Of a stretch of 18,301 bases of DNA, positions 1 through 6,573 are shown piece by piece; position 1 is the stretch's first letter; the number at the start of each line of letters is the position of its first letter. Both the position numbers and the translations under genes were made by a program. The stretch spans positions 1-18,301 of the forward strand of contig CALMWM010000640.1 in the NCBI GenBank assembly GCA_937873435.1, in the 5' to 3' direction. The DNA is from an uncultured Gallionellaceae bacterium. Its GTDB lineage: Bacteria > Pseudomonadota > Gammaproteobacteria > Burkholderiales > Sulfuricellaceae. Below the pieces are notes generated by a model. The model was not told the origin of the DNA, did not search any database, and worked only from the letters and a program-made list of their open reading frames with translations.

Positions 1-84
1 GCTTCGTCGCCTGCTTCGGGGGATAAAAAGGTCGATTGCGAGGTGCGGTAACGCAGCTCCCGCGACTTTCCAGCAGCGGGGGTA

Positions 85-369
85 TCATTTGGCGGCAATC
101 AAGTAGGCGACGGCGATCATGCTGGTGATGATCACCAGGTAGCTGCCCATGATGATGCGCCACATCAGCCCCGATTTACGCAGCCCCATGAAATAGCGGG
201 CGATCATCTGGCTTTTGACGAAGGTGATGGCGAGCACCGTGAGCATTACCGGGGTGCCGCCCAGGCCGGCGTCGCCGATGGAATAAGTGACGGCGGTTAA
301 AAATATCAGCGCCAGCCAGACGCGCGTGCAGGGGCGGACGAAGTGCGGTTTGTGCGGGGTGGTGTTCAT
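85..369 (-). CDS. norF: NorF-like cytochrome c oxidase subunit IV family membrane protein
   Basis: A 94-residue protein with three predicted membrane helices (about residues 16-32, 39-57 and 70-91), the size and layout of the prokaryotic COX4/NorF family. NorF is an accessory protein of the cytochrome c-dependent NO reductase; in known denitrifiers it supports full NorCB activity without being catalytic. The ATG follows a GAGG Shine-Dalgarno by about nine bases and lies ten bases after the stop of the NorE-like gene, so the two are almost certainly cotranscribed. The family is too short and divergent to name from sequence alone; position next to norE and norCB decides it. Downstream (1-84) there is no start codon with a ribosome site, only a weak CCCGC/GCGGG hairpin at 59-80 lacking a U-tract. 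Confidence 0.8.
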   Translation of the reverse strand: MNTTPHKPHFVRPCTRVWLALIFLTAVTYSIGDAGLGGTPVMLTVLAITFVKSQMIARYFMGLRKSGLMWRIIMGSYLVIITSMIAVAYLIAAK

Positions 370-379
370 TTACTTATCC

Positions 380-982
380 TCAACGTATCACGTAAACCAG
401 CGGAAACAGGATAATCCATACCAGATCGACCATGTGCCAGTATGAGGCGCCGGTTTCCACGCCGGTATGGTTTTCCGGGCTGTAGCCGCCGCTGCGCGCC
501 TTGATCATCACCGCGGCGAGGATGATCATGCCGAGGATGACGTGCATGAAGTGGAACAGGGTGAGCGACAGGTAGAACATGTAAAACGTGTTGGTGCTCA
601 GGGAAATCCCCGCCGAAAATTTGGCGTGGAATTCGAAAACCTTGATGACGATGAAGACGAAGCCGAGGGCTATGGCAACGCCCAGCCAATTGGCGCACAG
701 GCGCTCATGTCCTTCCTTGATGGCGGCAACAGCGCGCACCACGAAATAGCTGCTGGTGATCAGCACCAGCGCATTGATCGCCCCCGACTCGCGGTTGAGA
801 TGGAGTTGCGATTGATTGAACAGTTCGACGTTGTTGGCGCGGGCAAAGGCATAGGACAGAAAAAACACCCCGAACGCCAATAATTCCGCAAAAATGAAAA
901 GCCAGATCGCCAGGTCGCCGGGCGGATAATTGCCGCTATGGCGGGTGCCGTCTGCTGCGAGGGTAGCTTGGTCTGTTTGCAT
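380..982 (-). CDS. norE: NorE-like cytochrome c oxidase subunit III family protein
   Basis: A 200-residue protein of the heme-copper oxidase subunit III family, with five hydrophobic helices (about residues 22-44, 68-86, 97-116, 132-157 and 180-199). Seen in sequence: the WLFIFAELLAFG stretch in helix 1, a paired-histidine FHFMH segment near residue 145, and a closing YWHMVDLVWI helix typical of NorE and short CoxO-type subunits. NorE is an accessory factor of NO reductase and is not needed for catalysis in characterised denitrifiers. The start at 982 has no recognisable Shine-Dalgarno; bases upstream are AT-rich and hold an AATTAC/GTAATT dyad at 992-1006. A terminator separates it from norB, so it may depend on read-through or its own promoter. 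A terminal-oxidase subunit is the alternative, but no other oxidase gene is present. Confidence 0.85.
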   Translation of the reverse strand: MQTDQATLAADGTRHSGNYPPGDLAIWLFIFAELLAFGVFFLSYAFARANNVELFNQSQLHLNRESGAINALVLITSSYFVVRAVAAIKEGHERLCANWLGVAIALGFVFIVIKVFEFHAKFSAGISLSTNTFYMFYLSLTLFHFMHVILGMIILAAVMIKARSGGYSPENHTGVETGASYWHMVDLVWIILFPLVYVIR

Positions 983-991
983 ATATTAGTA

Positions 992-1006
992 AATTACCAT
1001 GTAATT
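992..1006. promoter_or_regulatory. AT-rich dyad upstream of norE
   Basis: Perfect inverted repeat AATTAC-CAT-GTAATT, set in an AT-rich stretch rich in further TTAC/GTAA words (983-1031) between the norB terminator and the norE start codon. It is suitably placed to be an operator or part of a norEF promoter, but I cannot match it to a known regulator and the region is simple enough for a chance dyad. Confidence 0.25.
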
Positions 1007-1035
1007 AACTTACTGAATTACTACACTATATAGCG

Positions 1036-1061
1036 AAAAAAGAGGGGGCCGGAGCCCCCTC
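1036..1061 (-). terminator. Intrinsic terminator after norB
   Basis: Perfect eight-base-pair stem GAGGGGGC/GCCCCCTC with a four-base loop, followed on the minus strand by six T residues. It starts 13 bases after the norB stop. It should end or attenuate norCB transcription before norEF. Confidence 0.9.
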
Positions 1062-1073
1062 GTCAGGGAGGAA

Positions 1074-2456
1074 CTATTGAGCAGCACTTTCCTTGGTTTC
1101 ACCACCAACGAAGAAGCTCAGGATGTATACCACCAAGCCGATCAGGAACACCACACCGGTGATTTCACGCAGCCAGTAGAACAGCATGGCTTGATCCTGC
1201 GCCGCCATGAAGCCCAGCGGCGTGGTGCTGACGCGTTGCAGCCAGACTTGCAGGATGCCGGCGGCGGTCAGGAACAAGGTGATGAACACGATGGACACGG
1301 TCATCAACCAGAACGCCCACATTTCCATGATTTGCGACTTGCCGCTGTTGGCGACACGACCGCGCATCATCGGCATGGCGTAGGAGATCATGGTCAGCAC
1401 CACCATCACGTAGGCGCCGTAAAAGGCCATGTGACCGTGGGCGGCAGTGATCTGCGTGCCGTGGGTGTAGAAGTTGACCGGAGCCAGGGTGTGCAGGAAG
1501 CCCCACACGCCAGCGCCGAGGAATGCCATCGTACCGGTACCCAACGCCCACAGCGTGGCAGCCTTGTTGGGATGCTCGCGACGGCGACGGTTCACCATGT
1601 TGAAGGCGAAGATGGTCATCATGAAGAACGGAATCGGTTCCAGAGCGGAGAACACCGAACCGAACCACTGCCAGTATTCCGGCGTACCGATCCAGAAGTA
1701 GTGGTGACCCATACCGACGATACCGGTGATCAGGGTCATCGCGATGATCATGTACAGCCATTTTTCGATGATTTCGCGGTCTACGCCAGTCACCTTGATC
1801 AGCACGAAGGCCAGCAGCGAGCCGAGGATCAGTTCCCACACGCCTTCAACCCAAAGATGCACAGTCCACCACCAGAAGTACTTGTCGAGGACCAGATTGG
1901 ACGGGTTGTAGAAGGAGAACAGGAAGAATATCGCCAGACCCCACAGGCCCATCAACAGCACCAGCGAGATCGAGGTCTTGCGTCCCTTGAGCACGGTCAT
2001 CGAGATGTTGAACAGGAACACCAGCGCCACCACGACGATACCGAGTTTAGTCGGCAGCGGCTGTTCCAGGAACTCGCGCCCCATGGTCGGCCAGGCGTCG
2101 TTGAAGGTCATGCTGGCCAGCGATGCGTAAGGCACCAGCAGATAGCCGAGGATGGTCAACGCACCGGCTACCAGGAATACCCAGAACATCAGCCAGGCCA
2201 GCTTCGGACTGAACAGCTCGGTTTCGGTTTCCTCCGGAATCATGTAGTAGGCAGCGCCCATGAAGCCGAACAGCAGCCACACGATCAGCAGGTTGGTATG
2301 CACCATGCGGGCAACGTTGAACGGAATGGCCGGAAACAGGAAGTCCCCGATCACGTATTGCAGGCCCATGATCAGGCCGAACAGAATCTGTCCGACGAAG
2401 AGGCCAATGGCAGCGATGAAGTACGGCATCGCCACCTTTTGAGATTGAAATTGCAT
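1074..2456 (-). CDS. norB: Nitric oxide reductase large subunit NorB (cytochrome c-dependent)
   Basis: A 460-residue, roughly 12-helix catalytic subunit that reduces two NO to N2O in the cytoplasmic membrane. All hallmark residues are visible: low-spin heme b ligands H53 and H342, heme b3 ligand H340 in HGHMAFYG, non-heme FeB ligands H200, H251 and H252 (GHHYFWIG), and the FeB glutamate E204 in HLWVEG, with E208 and E273 also kept. Numbering runs seven below the Pseudomonas enzyme as I recall it. It lacks the N-terminal extension of quinol-dependent qNOR, and a separate NorC is encoded 42 bases upstream, so it is the cytochrome c type. Start 2456 is preceded by AGGAG. norQ and norD, which usually help FeB insertion, are not in this window. 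Confidence 0.97.
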   Translation of the reverse strand: MQFQSQKVAMPYFIAAIGLFVGQILFGLIMGLQYVIGDFLFPAIPFNVARMVHTNLLIVWLLFGFMGAAYYMIPEETETELFSPKLAWLMFWVFLVAGALTILGYLLVPYASLASMTFNDAWPTMGREFLEQPLPTKLGIVVVALVFLFNISMTVLKGRKTSISLVLLMGLWGLAIFFLFSFYNPSNLVLDKYFWWWTVHLWVEGVWELILGSLLAFVLIKVTGVDREIIEKWLYMIIAMTLITGIVGMGHHYFWIGTPEYWQWFGSVFSALEPIPFFMMTIFAFNMVNRRRREHPNKAATLWALGTGTMAFLGAGVWGFLHTLAPVNFYTHGTQITAAHGHMAFYGAYVMVVLTMISYAMPMMRGRVANSGKSQIMEMWAFWLMTVSIVFITLFLTAAGILQVWLQRVSTTPLGFMAAQDQAMLFYWLREITGVVFLIGLVVYILSFFVGGETKESAAQ

Positions 2457-2498
2457 AGTTTTCTCCTAAGTCTCAAGAATTGGTGAATTGACGATGAC

Positions 2499-2924
2499 TT
2501 AGCCTTCGATATTCGGCGGCCATTTGGAAGTGTTGATTTCACTCGTCCACTTCAGGAAGGCAACCATATCGTCCAGTTCTTGATCGGTCAGGTTGAATTG
2601 CGGCATCTGACGACGACCTGGAGACTTGGTCGGCTGTGCTGCGATCCAGGCCTTGATGAACTCAGGGCCGCGACGTGTGTATACGTTACCCAGTTCAGGC
2701 GCAAAATAAGCCCCCTCCCCCAGTAAAGTATGGCAACCGATACAATCGTTCTTTTCCCAGATATGTTTACCGCTGGCAACTTGCGGGGTGATGTTTTCGC
2801 GGTGATCCCGTTTAGGCAGGACCTGCATGGTGTCGAAAGTCAAAGCGACGAGTAACAGGAAGAAGAATGTCGTCCCCCCGAAAAAGATGTTTCGCGCCAT
2901 TGACTTGGTAAAAGCTTGGCTCAT
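2499..2924 (-). CDS. norC: Nitric oxide reductase cytochrome c subunit NorC
   Basis: A 141-residue membrane-anchored monoheme cytochrome c that passes electrons from periplasmic donors to NorB. One N-terminal helix (about residues 12-31) acts as an uncleaved anchor; the heme site is CIGCH (C61, C64, H65) and the probable axial methionine is M107 in RRQMPQF. The LGEGAYFAPELGNVY segment after the heme motif is characteristic of NorC. The ATG at 2924 has an AGGAGGG ribosome site seven bases away. First gene of the norCB operon, with a long upstream region shared with the divergent hemerythrin gene. Confidence 0.97.
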   Translation of the reverse strand: MSQAFTKSMARNIFFGGTTFFFLLLVALTFDTMQVLPKRDHRENITPQVASGKHIWEKNDCIGCHTLLGEGAYFAPELGNVYTRRGPEFIKAWIAAQPTKSPGRRQMPQFNLTDQELDDMVAFLKWTSEINTSKWPPNIEG

Positions 2925-2993
2925 ATTTCCCTCCTAAAGTTAAATTCCAAGAAAGTTCAATCTTGAAAACACGTTGGCTAAACATATGTGGAA

Positions 2994-3011
2994 TATGCAT
3001 TTTTTTGCATA
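2994..3011. promoter_or_regulatory. Candidate NsrR-like operator in the norC leader
   Basis: Perfect dyad TATGCA-T6-TGCATA. The left half with flanks reads AATATGCATTT, close to the half-site AAGATGCATTT described for the NO-sensing repressor NsrR, but the two half-sites are one base closer than in the usual NsrR palindrome and the right flank is poor. It lies about 70 bases upstream of the norC start, inside the predicted norCB leader. An ACATATGT palindrome (2982-2989) adjoins it. Assignment to NsrR is inference. Confidence 0.4.
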
Positions 3012-3079
3012 GGCTGCCTCCCCCACTGTTTTGCTTGTTAAACACTGGCCGTAGCCATGCCCCCTTATTGGCAGTTGGC

Positions 3080-3121
3080 AATGTATTAGAATGGCAAACT
3101 GGCATCCTTGATATGGGTCAA
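3080..3121 (-). promoter_or_regulatory. Predicted FNR/DNR-type class II promoter of norCB
   Basis: The box at 3108-3121, read on the minus strand, is TTGAC-CCAT-ATCAA, matching nine of ten arm positions of the FNR consensus TTGAT-N4-ATCAA; NO-responsive DNR/NNR regulators use nearly the same site. A TACATT -10 element (3080-3085) puts the transcription start near 3073, giving the activator centre the canonical -41.5 position. The norC leader would be about 149 bases. For the divergent gene the same box ends only ten bases before the start codon, too close for activation. FNR and DNR cannot be told apart here. Confidence 0.65.
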
Positions 3122-3131
3122 GGATAATGAA

Positions 3132-3629
3132 ATGGCTATCTACAAGAATGTGCGTCAATTACATGAAGAGGAAAGGCCGTCAGGCAAATTTATGGAAACC
3201 ATCAGCGAATACTTGTCCTCCGATCATCACCGTTGCGATGATCTTTTTGCACTTGCCGAAGAGCTTGCCGGGGACGGCAAGTGGGAACGTACTGCCACGG
3301 AATTCGGCGCATTCCTGGAATCCATGCGCCACCATTTCGCCATGGAGGAAGAGGTTCTCTTTCCGACTTTCGAGGAACGCACCGGCATGAGCATGGGGCC
3401 GACCCAGATCATGCGCATGGAGCACCAGCAAATGCGCGGCCTTTTCGACGCCATGGCACAGGCCGTCGAAAAGCGCGATCAAGATGATTTCCTGGGCCAG
3501 GCGGAAACCCTGCTGGTGCTGATGCAGCAGCACAACCTCAAGGAAGAGCAGATTCTTTACCACATGGCCGACCAGGTTTTGGGCGGCGAAGCGCGAGACG
3601 TGATCGCGCGCCTGCGCGCTGTAGCGTGA
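3132..3629 (+). CDS. Hemerythrin (HHE) domain protein, probable NO/stress-related di-iron protein
   Basis: A 165-residue cytosolic four-helix-bundle protein. Iron-ligand candidates are visible in order: H32/H33 (SDHHRC), H68 and E72 (HHFAMEEE), H98 (MEHQQM), H134 and E138 (HNLKEEQ) and H144, the pattern of hemerythrin-like and RIC/YtfE-type di-iron proteins. These bind O2 or NO or help repair iron-sulfur clusters. ATG 3132 is chosen over an upstream in-frame TTG at 3108 because AAGGA lies seven bases before it and the TTG falls inside the FNR-like box. First gene of the rightward run, divergent from norCB; its stop overlaps a GTG of the next frame. It lacks the N-terminal ScdA domain of classic RIC proteins, so the exact role is uncertain. 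Confidence 0.9.
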   Translation: MAIYKNVRQLHEEERPSGKFMETISEYLSSDHHRCDDLFALAEELAGDGKWERTATEFGAFLESMRHHFAMEEEVLFPTFEERTGMSMGPTQIMRMEHQQMRGLFDAMAQAVEKRDQDDFLGQAETLLVLMQQHNLKEEQILYHMADQVLGGEARDVIARLRAVA

Positions 3630-3640
3630 CAGGGTTGCCG

Positions 3641-3871
3641 ATGGCCGAAGACCGTATTATCGACGTACGCGGACTAGAACCGCCGCAGCCGCTTGAGATG
3701 GTGCTGGAAGAAGCGGCCCGGCTGGAGCCGGAGCAGCGACTACGCGTGATTCATTTCCGCGAACCCTGCCTGCTTTATCCTTTACTCGCCAAACGCGGGT
3801 TTTCACATAGTGTCGCCGCCATCGGCGAGGATCGCTTCGAATTCCTGGTATGGAGGAAAGGTGATGAGTAA
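3641..3871 (+). CDS. DUF2249 domain-containing protein
   Basis: A 76-residue protein with the DUF2249 signature: an early VRGLEPPQPLEMVL stretch, a central EPCLLYPLLAKRGF and a C-terminal FLVWRK strand, a small TusA/SirA-like alpha/beta fold. The family has no proven reaction but is repeatedly found beside hemerythrin, nnrS and nor genes. ATG 3641 has a CAGGG element six bases upstream. An in-frame GTG at 3626 overlaps the hemerythrin stop as GTGA, would add five residues, and fits the coupling style of this operon. The end overlaps a strong GGAGG ribosome site serving the mini-ORF chain before nnrS. A role in NO or iron-sulfur homeostasis is inferred from context only. Confidence 0.85.
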   Translation: MAEDRIIDVRGLEPPQPLEMVLEEAARLEPEQRLRVIHFREPCLLYPLLAKRGFSHSVAAIGEDRFEFLVWRKGDE

Positions 3872-3925
3872 ACCGTGAAAAAACCACCTCAACGCCCTTT
3901 GCCCATCGTTCGACAACCCAAGTGA
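3864..3925 (+). other. Two coupled mini-ORFs linking DUF2249 to nnrS
   Basis: The GGAGG at 3852-3856 has ideal spacing to ATG 3864, yet that frame closes after four codons (ATG AGT AAA CCG TGA, 3864-3878). Its TGA overlaps GTG 3875 as GTGA; that second frame runs 16 codons (basic and proline-rich, beginning MKKPPQRPLP) to TGA 3923-3925, which overlaps the nnrS GTG 3922, again as GTGA. nnrS has no Shine-Dalgarno of its own and no other in-frame start upstream. The layout suits termination-reinitiation coupling, though a frameshifted nnrS N-terminus is the alternative. Confidence 0.5.
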
Positions 3926-5205
3926 CTCCTCAAGCCGGTCTCTCCTTCGAACAAGCGCCGCCCATCCTGGTGCCTTTCCGGTTTTTTCTGAGCGCACCGG
4001 TTTTTGGCGTATTGGCGGCGCTGACGCTGCTTTGGCAAGGCCCGGCGCTGTTCGATAGCCGCTGGATGCCGCCGGCGCTGGCGCTGACGCATTTGATGAC
4101 GCTGGGGTTCCTTGGGCTCGCGATGCTGGGGGCGATGTTCCAGATGCTGCCGGTCGTCGCCGGTGCGCCGATTTCCCGAGCGAACAGTGTTTCTCTGGGT
4201 GTTTTTGGGCTACTGGTACCAGGCGTACTGACGCTGGCAAGCGGATTTCTGCTGGTTTCTCCAGAGTTGATCCGCTTGGCGATGGGTTTGCTGGGGAGCG
4301 GTTTTACGCTGTTTATCCTGGCCGTGGCGGTCAGCCTCAAGCGCGCCGCCAACAACCCGACTTCGCGTGGAATGCGCTTTGCGGTACTGGCACTGACCGT
4401 TACCGCGACTTTCGGTCTCGTGCTGGCAAGTAATTACGGCTGGGGCTGGTGGATCGCCAACCGTATCCAGATAACCAGCATCCACCTGGCCTGGGGACTT
4501 TTGGGGTGGGTCGGCGTGTTGGTCGTCAGCGTTTCCTACCAGGTCGTGCCGATGTTCCAGCTGACGCCGGCCTATCCCAAGCCGCTTTCTGCATGGTTGC
4601 CGCCAGGATTGTTCGTCTTGTTGCTGCTCTGGACGGCATTTACGCTGGGCAACATGGAAGCGCTTGTACCTGTAGCGGGCGGCGCCATCGCGTTAGCCTT
4701 CGCGCTGTATGCCGGGGTTACGCTGCGCTTGCAGACCCAGCGGCGGCGCAAAATATCGGATGTGACGCTGCTGTTCTGGCGCTACGGCATGGCGGCGCTG
4801 CTGCTGGTTCTGACGTTGTGGCTGGCCGGGCAAGCAGTGCCGCAACTGGATAACTGGCCGGGCTATCCTTTCCTGCTGGGGATGCTGTTCATCGGCGGGT
4901 TCGTGGTGTCGGTGGTCAACGGGATGCTCTATAAAATCTTACCTTTCCTCATCTGGTTTCACCTGCAAAGCCGCCTGACCGGGATCGCCAAGATTCCCAA
5001 CATGAAGGAAATCCTCCCGGAAAAAGCCATGCGCCGTCAGATGCGCCTGCATTTCGCCGCCGTTCCGTTGCTGGCGCTGGCACCGCTCATGCCGCCACTG
5101 ATCTATCCGGCAGCGCTGATTTTCGGCGTTTCCATGCTGTTGCTGGAGACGAATCTTATATTCGCCTTCGGCGTTTACAGGAGAAACCTCAAACTGGTAA
5201 GCTGA
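3922..5205 (+). CDS. nnrS: NnrS family heme/copper membrane protein
   Basis: A 427-residue polytopic membrane protein with about 12 hydrophobic helices, the size and layout of NnrS. Family features seen: the N-terminal PFRFFLSAPVFGVLA helix, ALTHLMTLGFLGLAMLGAMFQMLPVVAG around residues 53-80 with a likely heme-ligand histidine, the HLAWGLLGWVGVL helix near residue 190, and a late KILPFLIWFHLQSRL segment. NnrS is a heme- and copper-containing protein that relieves nitrosative stress and accumulation of dinitrosyl-iron complexes; its chemistry is not fully settled. GTG 3922 is the only in-frame start after the preceding stop and has no ribosome site, so translation probably depends on coupling. 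Its place behind hemerythrin and DUF2249 and opposite norCB supports NO protection. Confidence 0.88.
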   Translation: MTPQAGLSFEQAPPILVPFRFFLSAPVFGVLAALTLLWQGPALFDSRWMPPALALTHLMTLGFLGLAMLGAMFQMLPVVAGAPISRANSVSLGVFGLLVPGVLTLASGFLLVSPELIRLAMGLLGSGFTLFILAVAVSLKRAANNPTSRGMRFAVLALTVTATFGLVLASNYGWGWWIANRIQITSIHLAWGLLGWVGVLVVSVSYQVVPMFQLTPAYPKPLSAWLPPGLFVLLLLWTAFTLGNMEALVPVAGGAIALAFALYAGVTLRLQTQRRRKISDVTLLFWRYGMAALLLVLTLWLAGQAVPQLDNWPGYPFLLGMLFIGGFVVSVVNGMLYKILPFLIWFHLQSRLTGIAKIPNMKEILPEKAMRRQMRLHFAAVPLLALAPLMPPLIYPAALIFGVSMLLLETNLIFAFGVYRRNLKLVS

Positions 5206-5237
5206 CGGGACTTAAATAAATCCTCGGGGAGGTGGAC

Positions 5238-5585
5238 GTGAAAGCTTTGACCGCGTTGTTATTTGTCCTGTTTTCTGTCTTGCCGGCACATGCCGACTCC
5301 CCTTCCGGCCAAGAACTCAACCGCATGATGCAGCAAAGCGAAGGGCGTCATGCCGAGAACAGCGATTTTCAGGCTGGCGCTTACGAAGGCTATATCATGG
5401 GCGTGTCTGACGGCCTGATGGGAACCTCGCTGTACTATTATTGCCCGCCTGTAAAACTGGAAAAACACCAGTTGCAAAGCGTTGTAAGCCAATATCTGAA
5501 AAGCCATCAGAGCGATTTGCATGTCCCAGCCGGCGCCTTGGTGGCGGCAGCTTTGATCGAGACGTTTCCGTGCAAGAAAAAATGA
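5238..5585 (+). CDS. Secreted Rap1a/Tai-family protein
   Basis: A 115-residue exported protein: cleavable signal peptide (about residues 1-20, ending PAHA-DS), then a helical domain with the Rap1a/Tai pattern, including GAYEGYIMGVSDGL, a cysteine in YYYCPP, a long helix ending YLKSH, and LVAAALIETFPC at the end. The two cysteines could form the family's disulfide. Named members are periplasmic immunity proteins against type VI amidase effectors, but many relatives occur with no effector, and none is present here. GTG 5238 is preferred over GTG 5232 because GGGGAGG ends five bases upstream and the signal peptide then starts MKAL. It lies 32 bases after nnrS and ten before the dioxygenase. Function in this locus is unknown. 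Confidence 0.75.
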   Translation: MKALTALLFVLFSVLPAHADSPSGQELNRMMQQSEGRHAENSDFQAGAYEGYIMGVSDGLMGTSLYYYCPPVKLEKHQLQSVVSQYLKSHQSDLHVPAGALVAAALIETFPCKKK

Positions 5586-5595
5586 CAGGATCGAC

Positions 5596-6495
5596 ATGGA
5601 TTTAAATAACCCGTTTTCCCTGGAGAATGACGCAGCCTTCCGTCAATGGCGCGAACGCAAGCTGAGCGACTACCCGACGCAGGTTGCGCAGATCGTGGTC
5701 GAGGTCGACGACCCGCGCCGCCTGAAGGAAAGCGAATTCCGGGCCATCCTGGCGTGTTGCCGCAAAACCAACATGGCGGTCTACGCCGGCAAGACCGGCA
5801 ACGATCCCGACAAGGCGATTCCCCGCCTGCTCGGTGCACGCTTCGGCCTGACCCGCCTGGATAACAATATGCTGGCTGACGACGACGGACTGAGCTCGCT
5901 CACGGTGCAGGCCGACGACGCGCACAAGCAGTACATCCCCTACACCAACCGTCCGATCAAGTGGCATACCGACGGCTATTACAACACCCCCGAACGGCAG
6001 ATCTGGGGCTTGCAACTGCATTGTGTGCAAAGCTCGGCAAGCGGCGGCGAGAATGCGCTGCTCGATCACGAAATCGCCTATTTGCTGATGCGCGACGAGA
6101 ATCCCGAATTCATCCGCGCGCTGATGCAAGCCGATGCGATGACCATCCCGGCGCGCGTCGAGGAAGACGGCGTGGCGCGCCCCGACCAGAGCGGGCCAGT
6201 ATTCGCCGTCCACCCGCACAGCGGCAACCTGCACATGCGCTACACTGCCCGTACCCGCAGCATCGTCTGGAAACAGGACGAAACCACCCTGGCAGCGGTG
6301 GCCTTTCTGGAAAAGCTGCTGGACAGCGACCTACCCTATATCTACCGCGCCCGCCTGGAGCCCGGCATGGGACTGATCTGCAACAACGTGCTGCACGACC
6401 GCGCCGGTTTCACCGACGATGCCGCCCATAAACGCCTGCTGTATCGGGCGCGCTATTTCGACCGCATCGCCGGAACGGACGTGGCAGAAGTCTGA
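5596..6495 (+). CDS. TauD/TfdA family Fe(II)/2-oxoglutarate-dependent dioxygenase
   Basis: A 299-residue soluble enzyme of the TauD/TfdA fold. Iron ligands are visible: H124 and D126 in KWHTDGYYN (HxD) and the distal H267 in NNVLHDRAGF; R284 in LLYRARYF, or nearby R280, is the likely 2-oxoglutarate carboxylate anchor. Family members hydroxylate or oxidatively cleave substrates such as taurine, alkyl sulfates, carnitine precursors or herbicides, and the substrate cannot be read from sequence. Start 5596 follows an AGGA four bases away and lies ten bases after the Rap1a/Tai gene, making it probably the last gene of the NO-linked rightward operon. No sulfonate transporter is nearby. NO inhibits such enzymes, and a regulatory link is only a guess. 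Confidence 0.87.
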   Translation: MDLNNPFSLENDAAFRQWRERKLSDYPTQVAQIVVEVDDPRRLKESEFRAILACCRKTNMAVYAGKTGNDPDKAIPRLLGARFGLTRLDNNMLADDDGLSSLTVQADDAHKQYIPYTNRPIKWHTDGYYNTPERQIWGLQLHCVQSSASGGENALLDHEIAYLLMRDENPEFIRALMQADAMTIPARVEEDGVARPDQSGPVFAVHPHSGNLHMRYTARTRSIVWKQDETTLAAVAFLEKLLDSDLPYIYRARLEPGMGLICNNVLHDRAGFTDDAAHKRLLYRARYFDRIAGTDVAEV

Positions 6496-6505
6496 CCGCT
6501 TCGCC

Positions 6506-6543
6506 CCCTCGCCCGCAGGCGGGAGAGGGCCGGGGTGAGGGTG
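6506..6543. repeat. REP-like palindrome between convergent genes
   Basis: Eleven-base arms CCCTCGCCCGC and GCGGGAGAGGG (one mismatch) around AG, followed by GCCGGGGTGAGGGTG. This sequence type (CCCTC-CCCGC hairpin plus a CCGGGGTGAGGG tail) is a familiar dispersed intergenic repeat in proteobacterial genomes. It sits in the 78-bp gap between the convergent dioxygenase and fructosamine kinase genes, where it may also end transcription from either side, though no T-tract follows. Copies elsewhere in the genome are expected but cannot be seen here. Confidence 0.6.
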
Positions 6544-6573
6544 TTTCCAAACACAGCCAATCTTTCGAGTTCC

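Noticed and set aside
1..84. Possible partial gene at the left edge
   Set aside because: No reading frame with family features or ribosome site; only a weak hairpin without a T-tract.
1074..2456. Quinol-dependent NO reductase (qNorB) or cbb3 oxidase subunit
   Set aside because: No N-terminal qNOR extension, a separate NorC is present, and the FeB glutamate replaces the CuB tyrosine arrangement of oxidases.
1077..2486. Long plus-strand open frame (469 codons) opposite norB
   Set aside because: It is antisense to norB with all catalytic residues intact on the minus strand; the product is a low-complexity H/Q/E/R-rich shadow with no family features.
2956..2967. TTCAA-TC-TTGAA palindrome near norC considered as a second FNR site
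   Set aside because: Arms are in the opposite polarity to TTGAT-N4-ATCAA and the spacing is wrong; probably chance.
5238..5585. Type VI secretion immunity protein with a partner effector
   Set aside because: The fold family fits, but no amidase effector or secretion gene is present in the window, so immunity function is not claimed.
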